Source of the DNA: CADEED01 sp035701825
GTDB lineage: Bacteria; Pseudomonadota; Gammaproteobacteria; Steroidobacterales; Steroidobacteraceae
DNA: 64,000 bases
Direction: 5' to 3'
NCBI GenBank assembly: GCA_035701825.1
Contig: DASSRK010000198.1
Location: forward strand, 1-64,000
Position 1 is the first letter of the stretch. Every line of letters begins with the position of its first letter. The translations under genes and the position numbers were made by a program. Positions 23,754-34,451 of the stretch are shown here, piece by piece. The notes beneath the pieces were generated by a model. That model ran no database searches, was not told the origin of the DNA, and saw nothing but the letters and a program-made list of their open reading frames with translations.

Positions 23754-24161
23754 TTATTGCCGCGGAGTTTCGGTGTCGGGCGGTTGGGTGCTCGGCGTGT
23801 CCGGCGTGCTCGGATTGTCCGGCGTGGTCGTGCTGGGCGGCATGGTGCTCGGCTCACCCTGCGGCATCGACTGCGGGCTCGGCGAGCTGCTGTCCTTCTC
23901 GCGCGCCTTCTGAGCGGCCTTCCACTCGGCGTTGTCGAGATAGCCATCGCCGTTGGTGTCGGCGGTCGAGAACATGATGCTCGAATCCACCGCGGCTTCC
24001 GCCTGCGAAATGCGTCCGTCCTTGTTGGCATCGAGCTGCTTGAAGCTCGCACCGGCACCGGCCTTGTCCTTGCTGCCGTAGTCGTTGTCGCCCGCGGCGG
24101 ACGCACCCAGCGGGATCAACGCGATCACGGCGGCGGCGAGCAGTGTCTTGCGTACTTTCAT
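23754..24161 (-). CDS. Secreted EF-hand calcium-binding protein with Pro/Ser/Thr tail
   Basis: 135 residues. GAGGAGACAGGA precedes the ATG. A signal peptide (about residues 1-22) is followed by two EF-hand loops, DANKDGRISQAE and DTNGDGYLDNAE, each with the expected acidic ligands at positions 1, 3, 5 and 12. The last 45 residues are a Pro/Ser/Thr-rich low-complexity tail resembling a wall- or surface-spanning linker. It probably binds calcium in the periplasm. An upstream in-frame start (24311) would destroy the signal peptide position and is rejected. Confidence 0.85.
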   Translation of the reverse strand: MKVRKTLLAAAVIALIPLGASAAGDNDYGSKDKAGAGASFKQLDANKDGRISQAEAAVDSSIMFSTADTNGDGYLDNAEWKAAQKAREKDSSSPSPQSMPQGEPSTMPPSTTTPDNPSTPDTPSTQPPDTETPRQ

Positions 24162-24398
24162 TCCTGTCTCCTCGGTCTTCGATGGAAGGTTCACGAGGAA
24201 GAAGTGCAATCCACATGCCAGCGCCAAATGCGGCAAGCAGGGCCGCGCACGGGGGAAACCACCGGGCGCGGGTCGCGGCGGGCCGACAACCGCGCGAATA
24301 CGCGGCGCCATGCGGCGACAGCGCGGCGCAACCTAACTACAAACAGGCACTTGGCGGTCGGTGATCGCGGACGTGCGCCGGCGGCCGACAGGCGTCGC

Positions 24399-26731
24399 CT
24401 ACCTGAACAACACCTGTGCCCCGATCACGCAACTGTTGTAGGTGGCATGCGCCAGCATCGGCGCCAGCAGGCTGCCGGTGCGCGCGTAGGAAAGGGCCGT
24501 GGCGATTCCGAGACCGAATACCGGCAGCATGGCGATGGGCGGGTGCAGGCAGGCGAACAACGCGGCGCTCGCCAGGGTCGCGGGCCACAGGCCGAAGCTG
24601 CGTTGCATGCCGTTGAAGATCAGTCCGCGGAAAATGAATTCTTCGAACACGGGCGCGGCGATCAGCGCCAGCGGCAGGACCCACAGGCCGAGCTGCGCGT
24701 AGGCGTTGTTGGCGCGTTGCGCCTCTTCCATGAGCGGCGTGCCCTGCATGACGAACAGGTAAGCGACGCCCAGCACGGCGGCCATCGAGCCAAGGGCCAC
24801 GCCCACCAGCGGTCGAGAGCCTTTGCCCACGATCCGCGGCACACCCTGGGTCTTGGTGCGCGCATAGACGTAGCGCATCATCGAGTAGGTGAAGGCGCCG
24901 GCGATCGCGAACGCCACCAGGATGGTCGCTCCCGAGGCTCCACCGATGGCGACGACGATGCCCTGGACCACGAAGAACACCATCGCCGCAATGAGCCCGT
25001 CGGACAGCGACACCCGCGCCGGCGGCGCGACGTCGGCGTCCAGCAGGTAGGGCAGTCGATCGCGTGCCTTCTGCCACAGCGCGAACGCCAGCAGCAGCGA
25101 CAGCACCATGAACACGATTCGCTGGAACCAGTTGGGCGTGACGACGGCGTAGATGTACAGACCCGCCAGGCCCATGTAGAGATAGACGTACTCCGGCTTG
25201 ACCTTCTGGTTCTGGTGCTGCTCGAGCGGATTGCTGCCGAACACGCCGAGCGCGACCGCGATGAAGGAGTAGATGGGAATGCCGAGGAAGGCGGTGACCG
25301 CCGCCGTGGCGAACTTCCAGCCCACGTGCGGCATCAGGAACAGGCCGGCGCAGAACAGCGCCAATGGATAGGCCAGGGTCACGACGCCCCAGAGCCTGGC
25401 CTTGTCCATGAGCACCGCTTCGATCGGGCGCGGAAAGGTGTACAGCAGCCAGAGCGCGTGACCCTCGGCATTGAGAGTCTGGAAGGCCGACATGCTGAGT
25501 GAATACGCGGCGAGACCGAAGGCCACCGACGCCAGCACGTTCGGCTCGCGCCACATCGTGGTGGCCACGCCCGAGGAGCCGAGCAACAGCTGTCCACTGA
25601 CGATGAGCAGCGGCACGACCAGGCACTGGACCATGAAATTGCGGTCGCGCGAGAGCAGCGTGAGTTCGCGCCGTTGCACGGCTCCCAGCCGCGACCCGTA
25701 GCCGGTGGCCGCTGCAGGCGATGCCGCAGCGGAACCGATCGGCGCGATCGGTCTGGCGCTGCGTACCGCGTCGCGTCCGCCACCCGCCACCACCCCGTGG
25801 CGAAGCAGGTGATGCAGCCACTGGATGCCGAGCCAGGCGAGCGCCAGGCTTTGCGCCGCAAGCAGCGCCCACAGCACCAGGGCGTGCAGGCCATCGCGCT
25901 CATTGAGCGCGAGCACGGCGATACCCATGGGCGTCCAGGTGAGCCACGCGGGCATGGTCGCCGCCACGCCCAGCATGAACGTCGACTTGCCGGGGATTCC
26001 GAGCGACATCGCCAGGTACATGCTCACGATCGCCAGCACCGAGATGACCGCGCTCAGGTTGCGCAACTGCGCGGCGCTCATCCGCAGGCGCAGCCCGGTG
26101 TCGAGCAGCGTGCGAACCACGGCGGCCAGCAACAGCAGTGGCCAGGTCGCCAGCAAGCCCATCACGGGCGCCAGCCAGTGATGGCCGGAATACCAGGCGA
26201 CCACCGTGCAGGCCGGGAGTACCGCCATGAATCCGGAGGGATTCACGACGCTGCGTTCCAGGATCCTGGCCCACAACAGCGTGTCGGCGCGGATCGGCAG
26301 CGTCACCAGCCACTCGAGATCCCAATCGGCCTTGGCGAGCTCGCCCGATGCGATGGTCAGCAACAGCGACGCGAGCCACATGACCAGCAGCAGGAACGCC
26401 AGGCCCACGACGAACGGCGCCGCGAATTCCACGGTGTGCCAGAAACCGCCGCGGTCAAGCGCCTCGTGCAGGTTGAGCACGGCGCTGCGGGCCATCGAAC
26501 CGAACACCAACATCATCAGCGGCAGGAAGACGTAGAGCACGACGTTGCTGCCCTGCTTGCCGGGATTCCCCTTGCGTGTGGCGGGCTCGCGCCCCGTTGC
26601 CGGGGCCGCGTCCCGCTTCTTCCTGCGCTGGGAGGCGGCGCGCAGCTGGTTGTGCAGCCGGCGCAGCCGCAGCTTTATCAGCAGCGCCGTGCTGCGGCCG
26701 AGTGGCGCGGCCCCTTCGAAGCCCGGGCTGC

Positions 26732-26735
<4 letters not shown>
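24399..26735 (-). CDS. ABC permease fused to a CPBP (CAAX-type) intramembrane metalloprotease
   Basis: 778 residues from a GTG overlapping the ATPase stop as GTGA. Residues to about 560 are an ABC-2-like permease with roughly a dozen hydrophobic segments and a charged N-terminal tail. The last 200 residues are a CPBP protease domain with EEFIFR (E698, E699, R703), FACLH (H731) and HATYN (H763, N767), the metal-binding and catalytic residues of the Rce1/CPBP family. This is a NatB-like exporter with a built-in protease. What it exports or cleaves is unknown; peptide or lipid-linked cargo is possible. Confidence 0.88.
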
Positions 26736-27468
<733 letters not shown>

Positions 27469-27472
<4 letters not shown>

Positions 27473-29316
27473 CTGCCACCCGCGTGCGCGTCGGCTTTGG
27501 TCCGGTAGAAATCCTGCAGCACGAAGAAGGCCTTCTTCCTCGTGCCGTTCTCGCCGATGAGCCCCTTGCGATTCCACCCGTCCTGGATGACGGGCAAGGG
27601 CCGGCGCGGCGAACGGAAGTCGACCAGGATCCACGGCGTGGTGCCGCGCCATTGCGGGATCTTCGACAGCATCGCCAGTGTCCGTCGGTAGAGGTCTTCC
27701 TGGTACTCCTCGCTGAAGCGCGTGAGCGCGTCGCCGTGCATGCCCTGCAGCGCGTCGGCGCCGAACTCGCTGATCATCACGGGCTTGTCGTAGGCGAAGG
27801 TCCAGCGGATCTCGTCGAGCTTCGCGGGCAGGCCGTCGTACCAGCCGACGTACTGGTTGAAGCTCAGCAGGTCGGTGTACGCGCCGAAGGGATCGTCCAC
27901 GATGCGGTGGTCGTTGTCGGCCGGATCGACGTGCACTTCCATGGCCGCCGACACCAGGCGCGTGGCGTCGAGCGCGCGCGCGGTGTCGACCAGCGACTTC
28001 AGGAAGCGCGTACGCGGTTCGCTCACCGGCGTCTCGTTGGCCACCGACCAGACGATCACGCTGGCGCGGTTGCGGTCGCGGGTGATGAGCGAAGTCAGCT
28101 GTTCCTGCGCGTTGGCGAGGGTGTCGGGGTTTTCCCAGGCGATGGTCCAGTACACCGGGATTTCCTCCCACAGCATCAGGCCCAGCTCGTCGGCCACGCG
28201 CGCCATGTGCTCGTTGTGCGGGTAGTGCGCCAGCCGCACGAAGTTGCAGCCCAATTCCCTGGCCCACCCCAGCAGCAGGCGCGCGTCCTCCGCGGAATAC
28301 GCGCGGCCGCCGCGCATCGGGTTCTCCTCGTGCAGCGAGATGCCGCGCAGGAACACCGGCTGGCCGTTGAGCAGCACCTGGTTGCCGCGCACCTCGATGC
28401 GGCGGAAGCCGACATGGTCGACCAGCCGATCTTCGCCGCCGGCGATGCGCACCTCGTACAGCTTCGGCTGCGCGGGCGTCCAGAGCTTGAGCTTGCGCGC
28501 CGGGACTTCGAGCCGCGCGGCGCCGGAAGCGTCGGTGGTCAGCGTCGCGCGCACGCCGGCCTCGGCTATTTCCACCGTGACCTGGGCGGGCGCGCTGGCG
28601 CCGTCGAGCTGGACGCTCAGTGCCAGCCGGGGAGGCGCGCCCGCGCGCGCCGGCGCGAGCCCGACCTGGTAGTCGCGCACGAACACCTGGGGCGTCTCGA
28701 CCAGCGTGACGTCGCGCGTCAGGCCGCCGTAGTTCCACCAGTCGGTGTTGACCGTGGGCACCGCGTCGAGGTGGCGGGTGTTGTCGACCTTGACCACCAC
28801 CGAGTTGCCGGCGGGCTTGAGCCTGCCGGTGACCTCGAATTCGAACGGCGTGAAACCGCCGACGTGGCGGCCGAGCTTCGCGCCGTTCAGGTACACGTCG
28901 GCCTGGTAGTTAGCTGCGCCGAAGTGCAGGAACTGGCGCTGCATGCCGGGTGAAGGCGCGAAATCGAAGCGCGTGCGGTACCAGACCGTGCCCTCGTACC
29001 AGAACAGCTTGTCATCCTGCGAGTTCCAGTCGCCGGGGACCATGAGCGTCGGGCTGGCGTCGAAGTCGTACTCGACCAGGTCGGTGCGGTCCCTGGGCTT
29101 GCGGTCGAGGAAATAGCCGGACGTGGGATTGGGCGCGGCGTCCAGCGGATCGCGGCGGTAGTTGTAGGCGCCGTTCTCATACGGATCGACGATGACGTGC
29201 CACTTGCCGTCGAGGGTGTGGCCGGTGCGCGCATACACGTTCTGCATGGTGGGCGCAGCGCTCGCGAAGGAAGCGAACGACAACGCGGCGACGATCGGCA
29301 AGGAGCCAGGCTTCAT
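27469..29316 (-). CDS. Secreted glycoside hydrolase family 2 (beta-glucuronidase/galactosidase-like)
   Basis: 615 residues. The start MKPGSLPIVAALSF gives a signal peptide ending near SAA, so the enzyme is periplasmic or extracellular; an upstream ATG at 29364 is possible. The sugar-binding jelly-roll, immunoglobulin-like and TIM-barrel domains follow in that order. Acid/base glutamate is E428 in VANETPVS and the nucleophile E517 in ISEFGAD. FVRLAHYPHNEHM is the GH2 signature. Closest in style to bacterial beta-glucuronidases. It opens a coupled operon with the ABC/CPBP genes, an unusual combination. Confidence 0.9.
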
Positions 29317-29392
29317 GGCCGGAAGTGTAGCCAAAGTTTTGCGCGTGCCACGGATTGCGGTCATGCTCCGGCCCCAAAGTAGCGGGGGACCC

Positions 29393-30868
29393 ATGAACGC
29401 GAAGGACGAGCGCGCGCCCGGCGAGTTGGCGCCCTGGACCCGTGCGGACCTGCCTGAACCGCCGATGCCGCGCGGGCTCGGCTGGATAGGCGTGTGTGGC
29501 CCCGGCATCATCGTGCTCGGCGTGTCGATCGGCAGCGGTGAATTCCTGCTCGGACCGGCGACCTTCGTCAGGCACGGGCTCACGTTGCTGTGGGTCACGC
29601 TGGTGGCGGTGTTCTTCCAGACCATCTTCAACACCGAGCTGATGCGCTACACGGTGGCCACCGGCGAGCCCGTGGTCACCGGCTTCATGCGCACCAGGCC
29701 GGGAAAGACCTTCTGGGCGTGGTTCTACGCGCTGCTGTACTTCCTGCAGATCGGCTGGCCGGCGTGGGCGGCCACCGCGGCTGGCGCGATTTTCCTGGTG
29801 GCGTTCGGCAAGGTTCCCCACATGCCGCAGGACGAGGGCACGCGCTACCTGATCGGCGTCGCGGCGTTCCTGGCCTGTATCGGAATCCTGCTGCTCGGCA
29901 AACGCATCGCGCGCACGCTCGAGATCCTCAACTGGGTGCTCGTGGCGTGCATCCTCGGCGGCTTCCTGGTGCTGTCGATCGTGTTCGTCCCGTTCCACAC
30001 GTGGGGCGGCGCGCTGTCCGGGTTCTTCGGCTTCGACCCCGCGAAGGGCGCGTTCAATCTCATGCCCGCAAACGTCGACATCCTGCTGCTCGGCGCCCTG
30101 GTCGGGTACTCGGGCGGCGGCGGCGTACTCAACATCACGCTGTCGAACTGGGCCCGCGACAAGGGCTACGGCATGGGAGCGCGCGTCGGTCACATCGGCG
30201 GCGTGGTCGGCGGCGCAAGAAGCCCGATGGCCGACACCGGCTTCATGTTCGAAGCCGACCACGCCAATCTGCAGCGCTGGCGCGGCTGGTGGCGCATCGT
30301 GCGCGTCGACCAGTGGGGTATTTTCTTCACCGGCGCGCTCGCCGGCATGATGCTGCCGGCGCTGCTCTACGTGACCTTCGTGCCGCCGGGCACCGACATG
30401 CGCCAGCTGGAAATCGCCGCGGTACTCGCGCAGCAGATGGGCGCGGCGGCGGCGCCGCTGCTCGGGCTCACGGTGGCGGTGCTGGGCGCGTGGATCCTGT
30501 TCAAGACGCAGCTCGATTGCGTCGAGGGCATGGTGCGCTCGATCACCGACATCCTGTGGACCGGCAGCGAGCGCGTGCGCGGCTGGCGCGGCGGCGACAT
30601 CCGCGCGGTCTACTACGCGGTGCTGCTGCTGGTGGTGATCTGGGGAATCATCGCGATGAAGCTGCAGCAGCCCACGACGCTGCTGCTGATCGGCGCCAAC
30701 GTGGCCGGCGTGATCTTCGTGATCGCGGCGCTGCATCTGCTGTACCTCAACACGCGCATCCTGCCGCGCGCGCTGCGTCCGCCGCCGTGGCGCCGCCTGG
30801 CGCTCGTCGGCATGGTGCTGTTCTACGGGTTTTTCGTCGGGCTGGTGGCGCGCTCGTTCCTGGCGTGA
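29393..30868 (+). CDS. Nramp-related membrane transporter with non-canonical binding motifs
   Basis: 491 residues and about 11 transmembrane segments. GGGGGACCC precedes the ATG. CGPGIIVLGVSIGSGEF aligns with the first helix of Nramp metal transporters, but the metal-binding DPGN is replaced by GSGE (residues 47-50). No MPH motif is present in the helix-6 region (ALVGYSGGGGVLNITLSNW). It therefore may carry a different ion or substrate. Divergent from the GH2 gene with a 76-base gap. The family assignment is reasonable; the substrate is unknown. Confidence 0.8.
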   Translation: MNAKDERAPGELAPWTRADLPEPPMPRGLGWIGVCGPGIIVLGVSIGSGEFLLGPATFVRHGLTLLWVTLVAVFFQTIFNTELMRYTVATGEPVVTGFMRTRPGKTFWAWFYALLYFLQIGWPAWAATAAGAIFLVAFGKVPHMPQDEGTRYLIGVAAFLACIGILLLGKRIARTLEILNWVLVACILGGFLVLSIVFVPFHTWGGALSGFFGFDPAKGAFNLMPANVDILLLGALVGYSGGGGVLNITLSNWARDKGYGMGARVGHIGGVVGGARSPMADTGFMFEADHANLQRWRGWWRIVRVDQWGIFFTGALAGMMLPALLYVTFVPPGTDMRQLEIAAVLAQQMGAAAAPLLGLTVAVLGAWILFKTQLDCVEGMVRSITDILWTGSERVRGWRGGDIRAVYYAVLLLVVIWGIIAMKLQQPTTLLLIGANVAGVIFVIAALHLLYLNTRILPRALRPPPWRRLALVGMVLFYGFFVGLVARSFLA

Positions 30869-30883
30869 GCCGCGCGCGGAGGT

Positions 30884-31504
30884 CTAGCGCTTGCGGCTGA
30901 TTTCCACGCCGTTGCCGACTTCCAGCAGCACCGAATCCAGGTCGCCGGCGGCGCGCACGCGCGCGCGGTAGGCCTCGGCCTGCGGCCGCACCACCTGCGG
31001 CAGCAGCATGTTGTCGGCGGCGATGATGCCACCCGGCGCGAGCTTCGGATGGACCAGCTCGAAGCAGGGTAGATAGAGATCCTTCCACACGTCGAGCAGC
31101 ACGAAGTCGAACGGGCCGGGCAGGGTCTTCAGGGTTTCGAGGCAATCGCCCTGGTGGAACTCCACGCGCGACGAGAGCCCGGCGCGCGTCAGCGCCTGGC
31201 GCGCGTGCTCGATCTTGAAGTCGCGCAGCTCGCACGACAGCACCTTGCCGCCGGTGGCGCGCGCCGCGGCGGCGAGCCACACGGTGGAATAGCCATACGA
31301 GGTGCCGAGCTCGAGGATGCGGCGCGCCTGCCCGCCGCTCGCCAGCAGGTACAGCAGGATGCCGGCCTCGCGGCCCACGGACAGCAGCAGGTCGTCGAGG
31401 TTGGTGCCCGGTGCGCCGGGCGCCATGGTGCGGCGCTGTTCTTCCTCGGCGCGACGTTCGAAATCGGCCAGCACGCGTTCAATGACGGGATCGACCAGGG
31501 ACAT
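30884..31504 (-). CDS. Class I SAM-dependent O-methyltransferase
   Basis: 206 residues. SAM-binding motif I is ILELGTSYGYST, then an acidic loop LSCELRDFKIEHARQAL, and VEFHQGDCLETL and FDFVLLDVWKDLY supply motifs II and III. The layout matches the catechol O-methyltransferase-like family (metal-dependent, with the acidic pair in LLDVWKD). Substrates in this family are often small phenolics, which would fit the aromatic genes in the window, but that is inference. It is convergent with the Nramp-like gene, 15 bases apart. Confidence 0.88.
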   Translation of the reverse strand: MSLVDPVIERVLADFERRAEEEQRRTMAPGAPGTNLDDLLLSVGREAGILLYLLASGGQARRILELGTSYGYSTVWLAAAARATGGKVLSCELRDFKIEHARQALTRAGLSSRVEFHQGDCLETLKTLPGPFDFVLLDVWKDLYLPCFELVHPKLAPGGIIAADNMLLPQVVRPQAEAYRARVRAAGDLDSVLLEVGNGVEISRKR

Positions 31505-31855
31505 CGGGAAACCTTGCTGTTAGTTGGACAGGCGGTTACCGGGGTGCCGCATAGTGCCCGGAAGGCAAGGCCTTGGCGAGTATCCCGGGGTAACGGTGCG
31601 GCGAGCCGGCTTCATTCGTCGGAGATATCTGATGCGGGCGCGCGAAATGTGACGCGCTCGCACGCCGCCGCGGCGCGAAACCGGCAGGCCGGGGCGGCCC
31701 GACGGCGGCCGGCGAACCCACGGAACAACGCGCGCCGCGCGTCTCCGTTGCGCGGCCACGCGATCGCCCGCACTATCCGCGCTCGGCGTGTCACGCCGGC
31801 CGGCAGCGCCGGCGGCGATGCGCGGCGCGCCCCACATCTTGCCGAGGATCCGTTC
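31505..31855. other. Gene-free spacer of 351 bases
   Basis: Between the O-methyltransferase start and the sorbosone-dehydrogenase-like gene. It has several long GC-rich dyads but no open reading frame with database-like features, no clear -10/-35 pair, and no known element. It must hold the promoters of both divergent genes. Confidence 0.5.
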
Positions 31856-33097
31856 ATGCGCAGCAACAGCCTGTTGAGAGTAGTTAGCCTGTCGATCGCC
31901 GCCGCGGCCGGCTTCGCGGGCGCGGTCCGCGCCGACGACGGCCTGGTGGTGCCCGAGGGTTTCACCGCCACCGTGGTGCAGGAGGGCCTGGGCACGGCGC
32001 GCCACCTGGCGATCGCCGCCAATGGCGACCTGTACGTCGCCGGCCGTGAAGGCCTGGTCGCGATGCGCGACAAGGACCACGACGGCAAGATCGACGAGAC
32101 CGCGAAGTTCGGTGACGTGCAGGGCACCGAGGTGCGCCTCTACAAGAACTGGCTGTACGTCTCCGACGATGTCGGCGTCTATCGCTATGCGTTGAAGAAG
32201 GGCGAGCTGGCGCCGAAGGGTGCCAGGGAAACCGTCGTCGCCGGCTTCCCGAAGGAGCGCCAGCACGCGGACAAGACCTTCGCGCTCGACCCGAAGGGCA
32301 CGCTGTACGTGAACGTGGGCGCGCCTTCGAATTCCTGCCAGGAGCGGGATCGACAGGAAGGCTCGATGGGCCGCAACCCGTGCCCCATCCTCGAGAAGTA
32401 CGGCGGCGTCTGGGTGTTCGATGGCAACAAGCTCAATCAGACGCCGGCCAACGGCCGCCGTTTTGCCACCGGCATGCGCAACGCCGTGGCCATCGAGTGG
32501 AACGACGCGCAGAACGCGCTGTTCGCCGTGATCCACGGCCGCGATTCGATCGACACACTGTTCCCGTCGCTCTACACCGCGCAGGACAACGCCACGCGCC
32601 AGGCCGAGGAATTCCACCGCATCGTCGACGGCGGCAACTACGGTTGGCCGTACACCTTCTTCGACACGAAGCTGGGTAAACGCGTGGTCGCGCCGGAATA
32701 CGGTGGCGACGCGAAGAAGCAGCCCGAGGCGGGCAAGTATCCGGATCCGCTGGTGGCCTATCCGGCGCATTGGGCGCCCAACGACCTGCTGTTCTATTCG
32801 GGCAAGAGCTTTCCCGCGCAGTACCAGGGTGGCGCGTTCATCGCCTTCCATGGGAGCTGGAACCGCGCGCCCGAGCCGCAGGCCGGCTACAAGGTCGTGT
32901 TCCAACCCATGAAGGACGGCAAGCCGAGCGGCGACTACCAGGTGTTCGCGGATGGCTTCGCGGGCGAGATGGCGGACAACAATCCGCGCAACGCGCGCTA
33001 CCGGCCGGTGGGCCTGGCCGTGGCCCCGGATGGCTCGCTGTACGTCGCGGACTCGCAGAAGGGCCGCATCTGGCGCATTTCGTACGCGAAGAAGTGA
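31856..33097 (+). CDS. Periplasmic PQQ-dependent sugar (sorbosone/glucose) dehydrogenase-like protein
   Basis: 413 residues. A signal peptide ends near VRADD. The rest has the six-bladed propeller style of the soluble GDH/sorbosone dehydrogenase family: ARHLAIAANGDLYVAGR, DVGVYRY, GMRNAVAIEWN, YGWPY, HWAPNDLLFYSG and VGLAVAPDGSLYVADSQKGRIWRI. Family members use PQQ or act as sugar- or alcohol-oxidising enzymes in the periplasm. GAGGAT precedes the ATG. It overlaps the cytochrome c gene by one base, which is the likely electron acceptor. Confidence 0.88.
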   Translation: MRSNSLLRVVSLSIAAAAGFAGAVRADDGLVVPEGFTATVVQEGLGTARHLAIAANGDLYVAGREGLVAMRDKDHDGKIDETAKFGDVQGTEVRLYKNWLYVSDDVGVYRYALKKGELAPKGARETVVAGFPKERQHADKTFALDPKGTLYVNVGAPSNSCQERDRQEGSMGRNPCPILEKYGGVWVFDGNKLNQTPANGRRFATGMRNAVAIEWNDAQNALFAVIHGRDSIDTLFPSLYTAQDNATRQAEEFHRIVDGGNYGWPYTFFDTKLGKRVVAPEYGGDAKKQPEAGKYPDPLVAYPAHWAPNDLLFYSGKSFPAQYQGGAFIAFHGSWNRAPEPQAGYKVVFQPMKDGKPSGDYQVFADGFAGEMADNNPRNARYRPVGLAVAPDGSLYVADSQKGRIWRISYAKK

Positions 33098-33561
33098 TGC
33101 CGCGCCGCGCGTCGCAGCTCGCTCTCGCAGCGCTGCTCATCGCGGCGGGCGTGCTGCGCGCGGAGCCTCCGCCCACGACGGCGACCGATGCCGCGCCGGC
33201 CGCTGCGGAGCCTGCGAGCCCCGCGCCGGCCGACGATGCAGGCAAGCGCCTGTACGCGAGGCACTGCCTGTCCTGCCACCAGGCCGACGGCGGCGGCGTG
33301 CCGAACATGCAGCCGGCGATCGCCGGCGGGACCTGGGTCAAGGGCGATCCGGGCGCGCTGGCGCTGTTCGTGATGACCGGCGGTTTCGACAGCGCGCAGA
33401 GGAAGGACAGCGAGGTCGACAACGTCATGCCGCCGTTCGCGCAGCTCGGCGACGACGAGCTCGCCGCGATCCTCACGTACATCCGGCAGAAGTTCGGCGG
33501 CGGCGCATCGGCGGTCGACGCCGCGCAGGTAGCCGAGGCGCGCGGCAGGATCCCGAAGTGA
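33097..33561 (+). CDS. Periplasmic class I cytochrome c
   Basis: 154 residues. Signal peptide at about 1-22, then a Pro/Ala/Thr linker, then a single haem-binding motif CLSCH with GKRLYARHC before it and the distal methionine candidate in VMPPFAQLGDDELAAILTYI. It accepts electrons from the adjacent dehydrogenase for delivery to the respiratory chain (inference from the TGATG overlap). Length fits the cytochrome c subunit of sugar or alcohol dehydrogenases. Confidence 0.9.
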   Translation: MPRRASQLALAALLIAAGVLRAEPPPTTATDAAPAAAEPASPAPADDAGKRLYARHCLSCHQADGGGVPNMQPAIAGGTWVKGDPGALALFVMTGGFDSAQRKDSEVDNVMPPFAQLGDDELAAILTYIRQKFGGGASAVDAAQVAEARGRIPK

Positions 33562-33603
33562 GGAGCGTGCCGGCGCTTCGCGGGCGCGCCGGCCGTGGAC
33601 TAA

Positions 33604-34347
33604 CTACTTGACCCGGTAGAGGTGCACGTAGCGATCGGTCCTGCCCTTGACCGCCGCGTCGAACACCGGCTTGTCGAGCTGGTCGTCGGGATTGCGCAGC
33701 CCGTCGTAGGTCTTCTCGAGCACGAAGCCATGCGACTCGAGGCTCTTCCTGGCCCAGTCCTCGTTCAGTCGGTGCAGCCTGGCCACGACTTCCTTGCCGG
33801 TACCCTTCGCCGCGTTGTGATCGATGATCAGCAGCTTGCCGCCCGGTTTGAGCATGCGCTTGATGGAGTCGAGGAATCCGTCGGTGTTGATCTCCGCCCA
33901 GCCGTTCTTCTCGTCGATCCAGTACACGTCGTGGTACGACATCACGATCACCGCGAGGTCGACGCTCTGCGGCGCGATCGGCATGTAGCTGGCTTCGACC
34001 AGGCGGCGCTCGACGTTCCTCAGCCGCCCTTCGGTGAAGCGCGCCTTGATGTTGTCCTTCTCGTAGTTCACGTACGCCAGGTTGTTGATGGCGAGCACCT
34101 TGCCGCCGTCACCCACCGCGCCGGAAAACAGTTCGCTGTAATACCCGCCGCCCGCGAAGATGTCGGCGACCACCATGCCGGGCTTCACGCCGGCGAAGGC
34201 CATGACCTCGGCGGGCTTCTCGCGCGCGTCGCGTTCCCGGTCCGCGGCGGTGCGCTCGGGGCTCGCGATGGATTTCTCGATGGCGCCGTCGGCGGCGATG
34301 GCCGGCAGCGTGAATGCCAGCAGGACGCTCAACAAAAGGTTCTTCAT
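33604..34347 (-). CDS. Secreted class I methyltransferase-fold protein
   Basis: 247 residues with a clear signal peptide (MKNLLLSVLLAFTLPAIA). The fold carries motif I VVADIFAGGGYYSELFS and a typical motif order (VDLAVIVMSYHDVYWID, then LKPGGKLLIIDHNA). Export of a SAM-dependent methyltransferase is odd because SAM is cytoplasmic. A family of such periplasmic 'methyltransferase-like' proteins exists in proteobacteria with no known role. It is convergent with the cytochrome c gene. Confidence 0.85.
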   Translation of the reverse strand: MKNLLLSVLLAFTLPAIAADGAIEKSIASPERTAADRERDAREKPAEVMAFAGVKPGMVVADIFAGGGYYSELFSGAVGDGGKVLAINNLAYVNYEKDNIKARFTEGRLRNVERRLVEASYMPIAPQSVDLAVIVMSYHDVYWIDEKNGWAEINTDGFLDSIKRMLKPGGKLLIIDHNAAKGTGKEVVARLHRLNEDWARKSLESHGFVLEKTYDGLRNPDDQLDKPVFDAAVKGRTDRYVHLYRVK

Positions 34348-34451
34348 GGGGTTCTCCTTGGCGCGCATTATGCGAAACGCGGGCCGAGGCCCGGAACCGC
34401 TTCCACCGCGCCAGTTACTCATCCTGGCGACACCTTCTCACGGGGCTCCTC

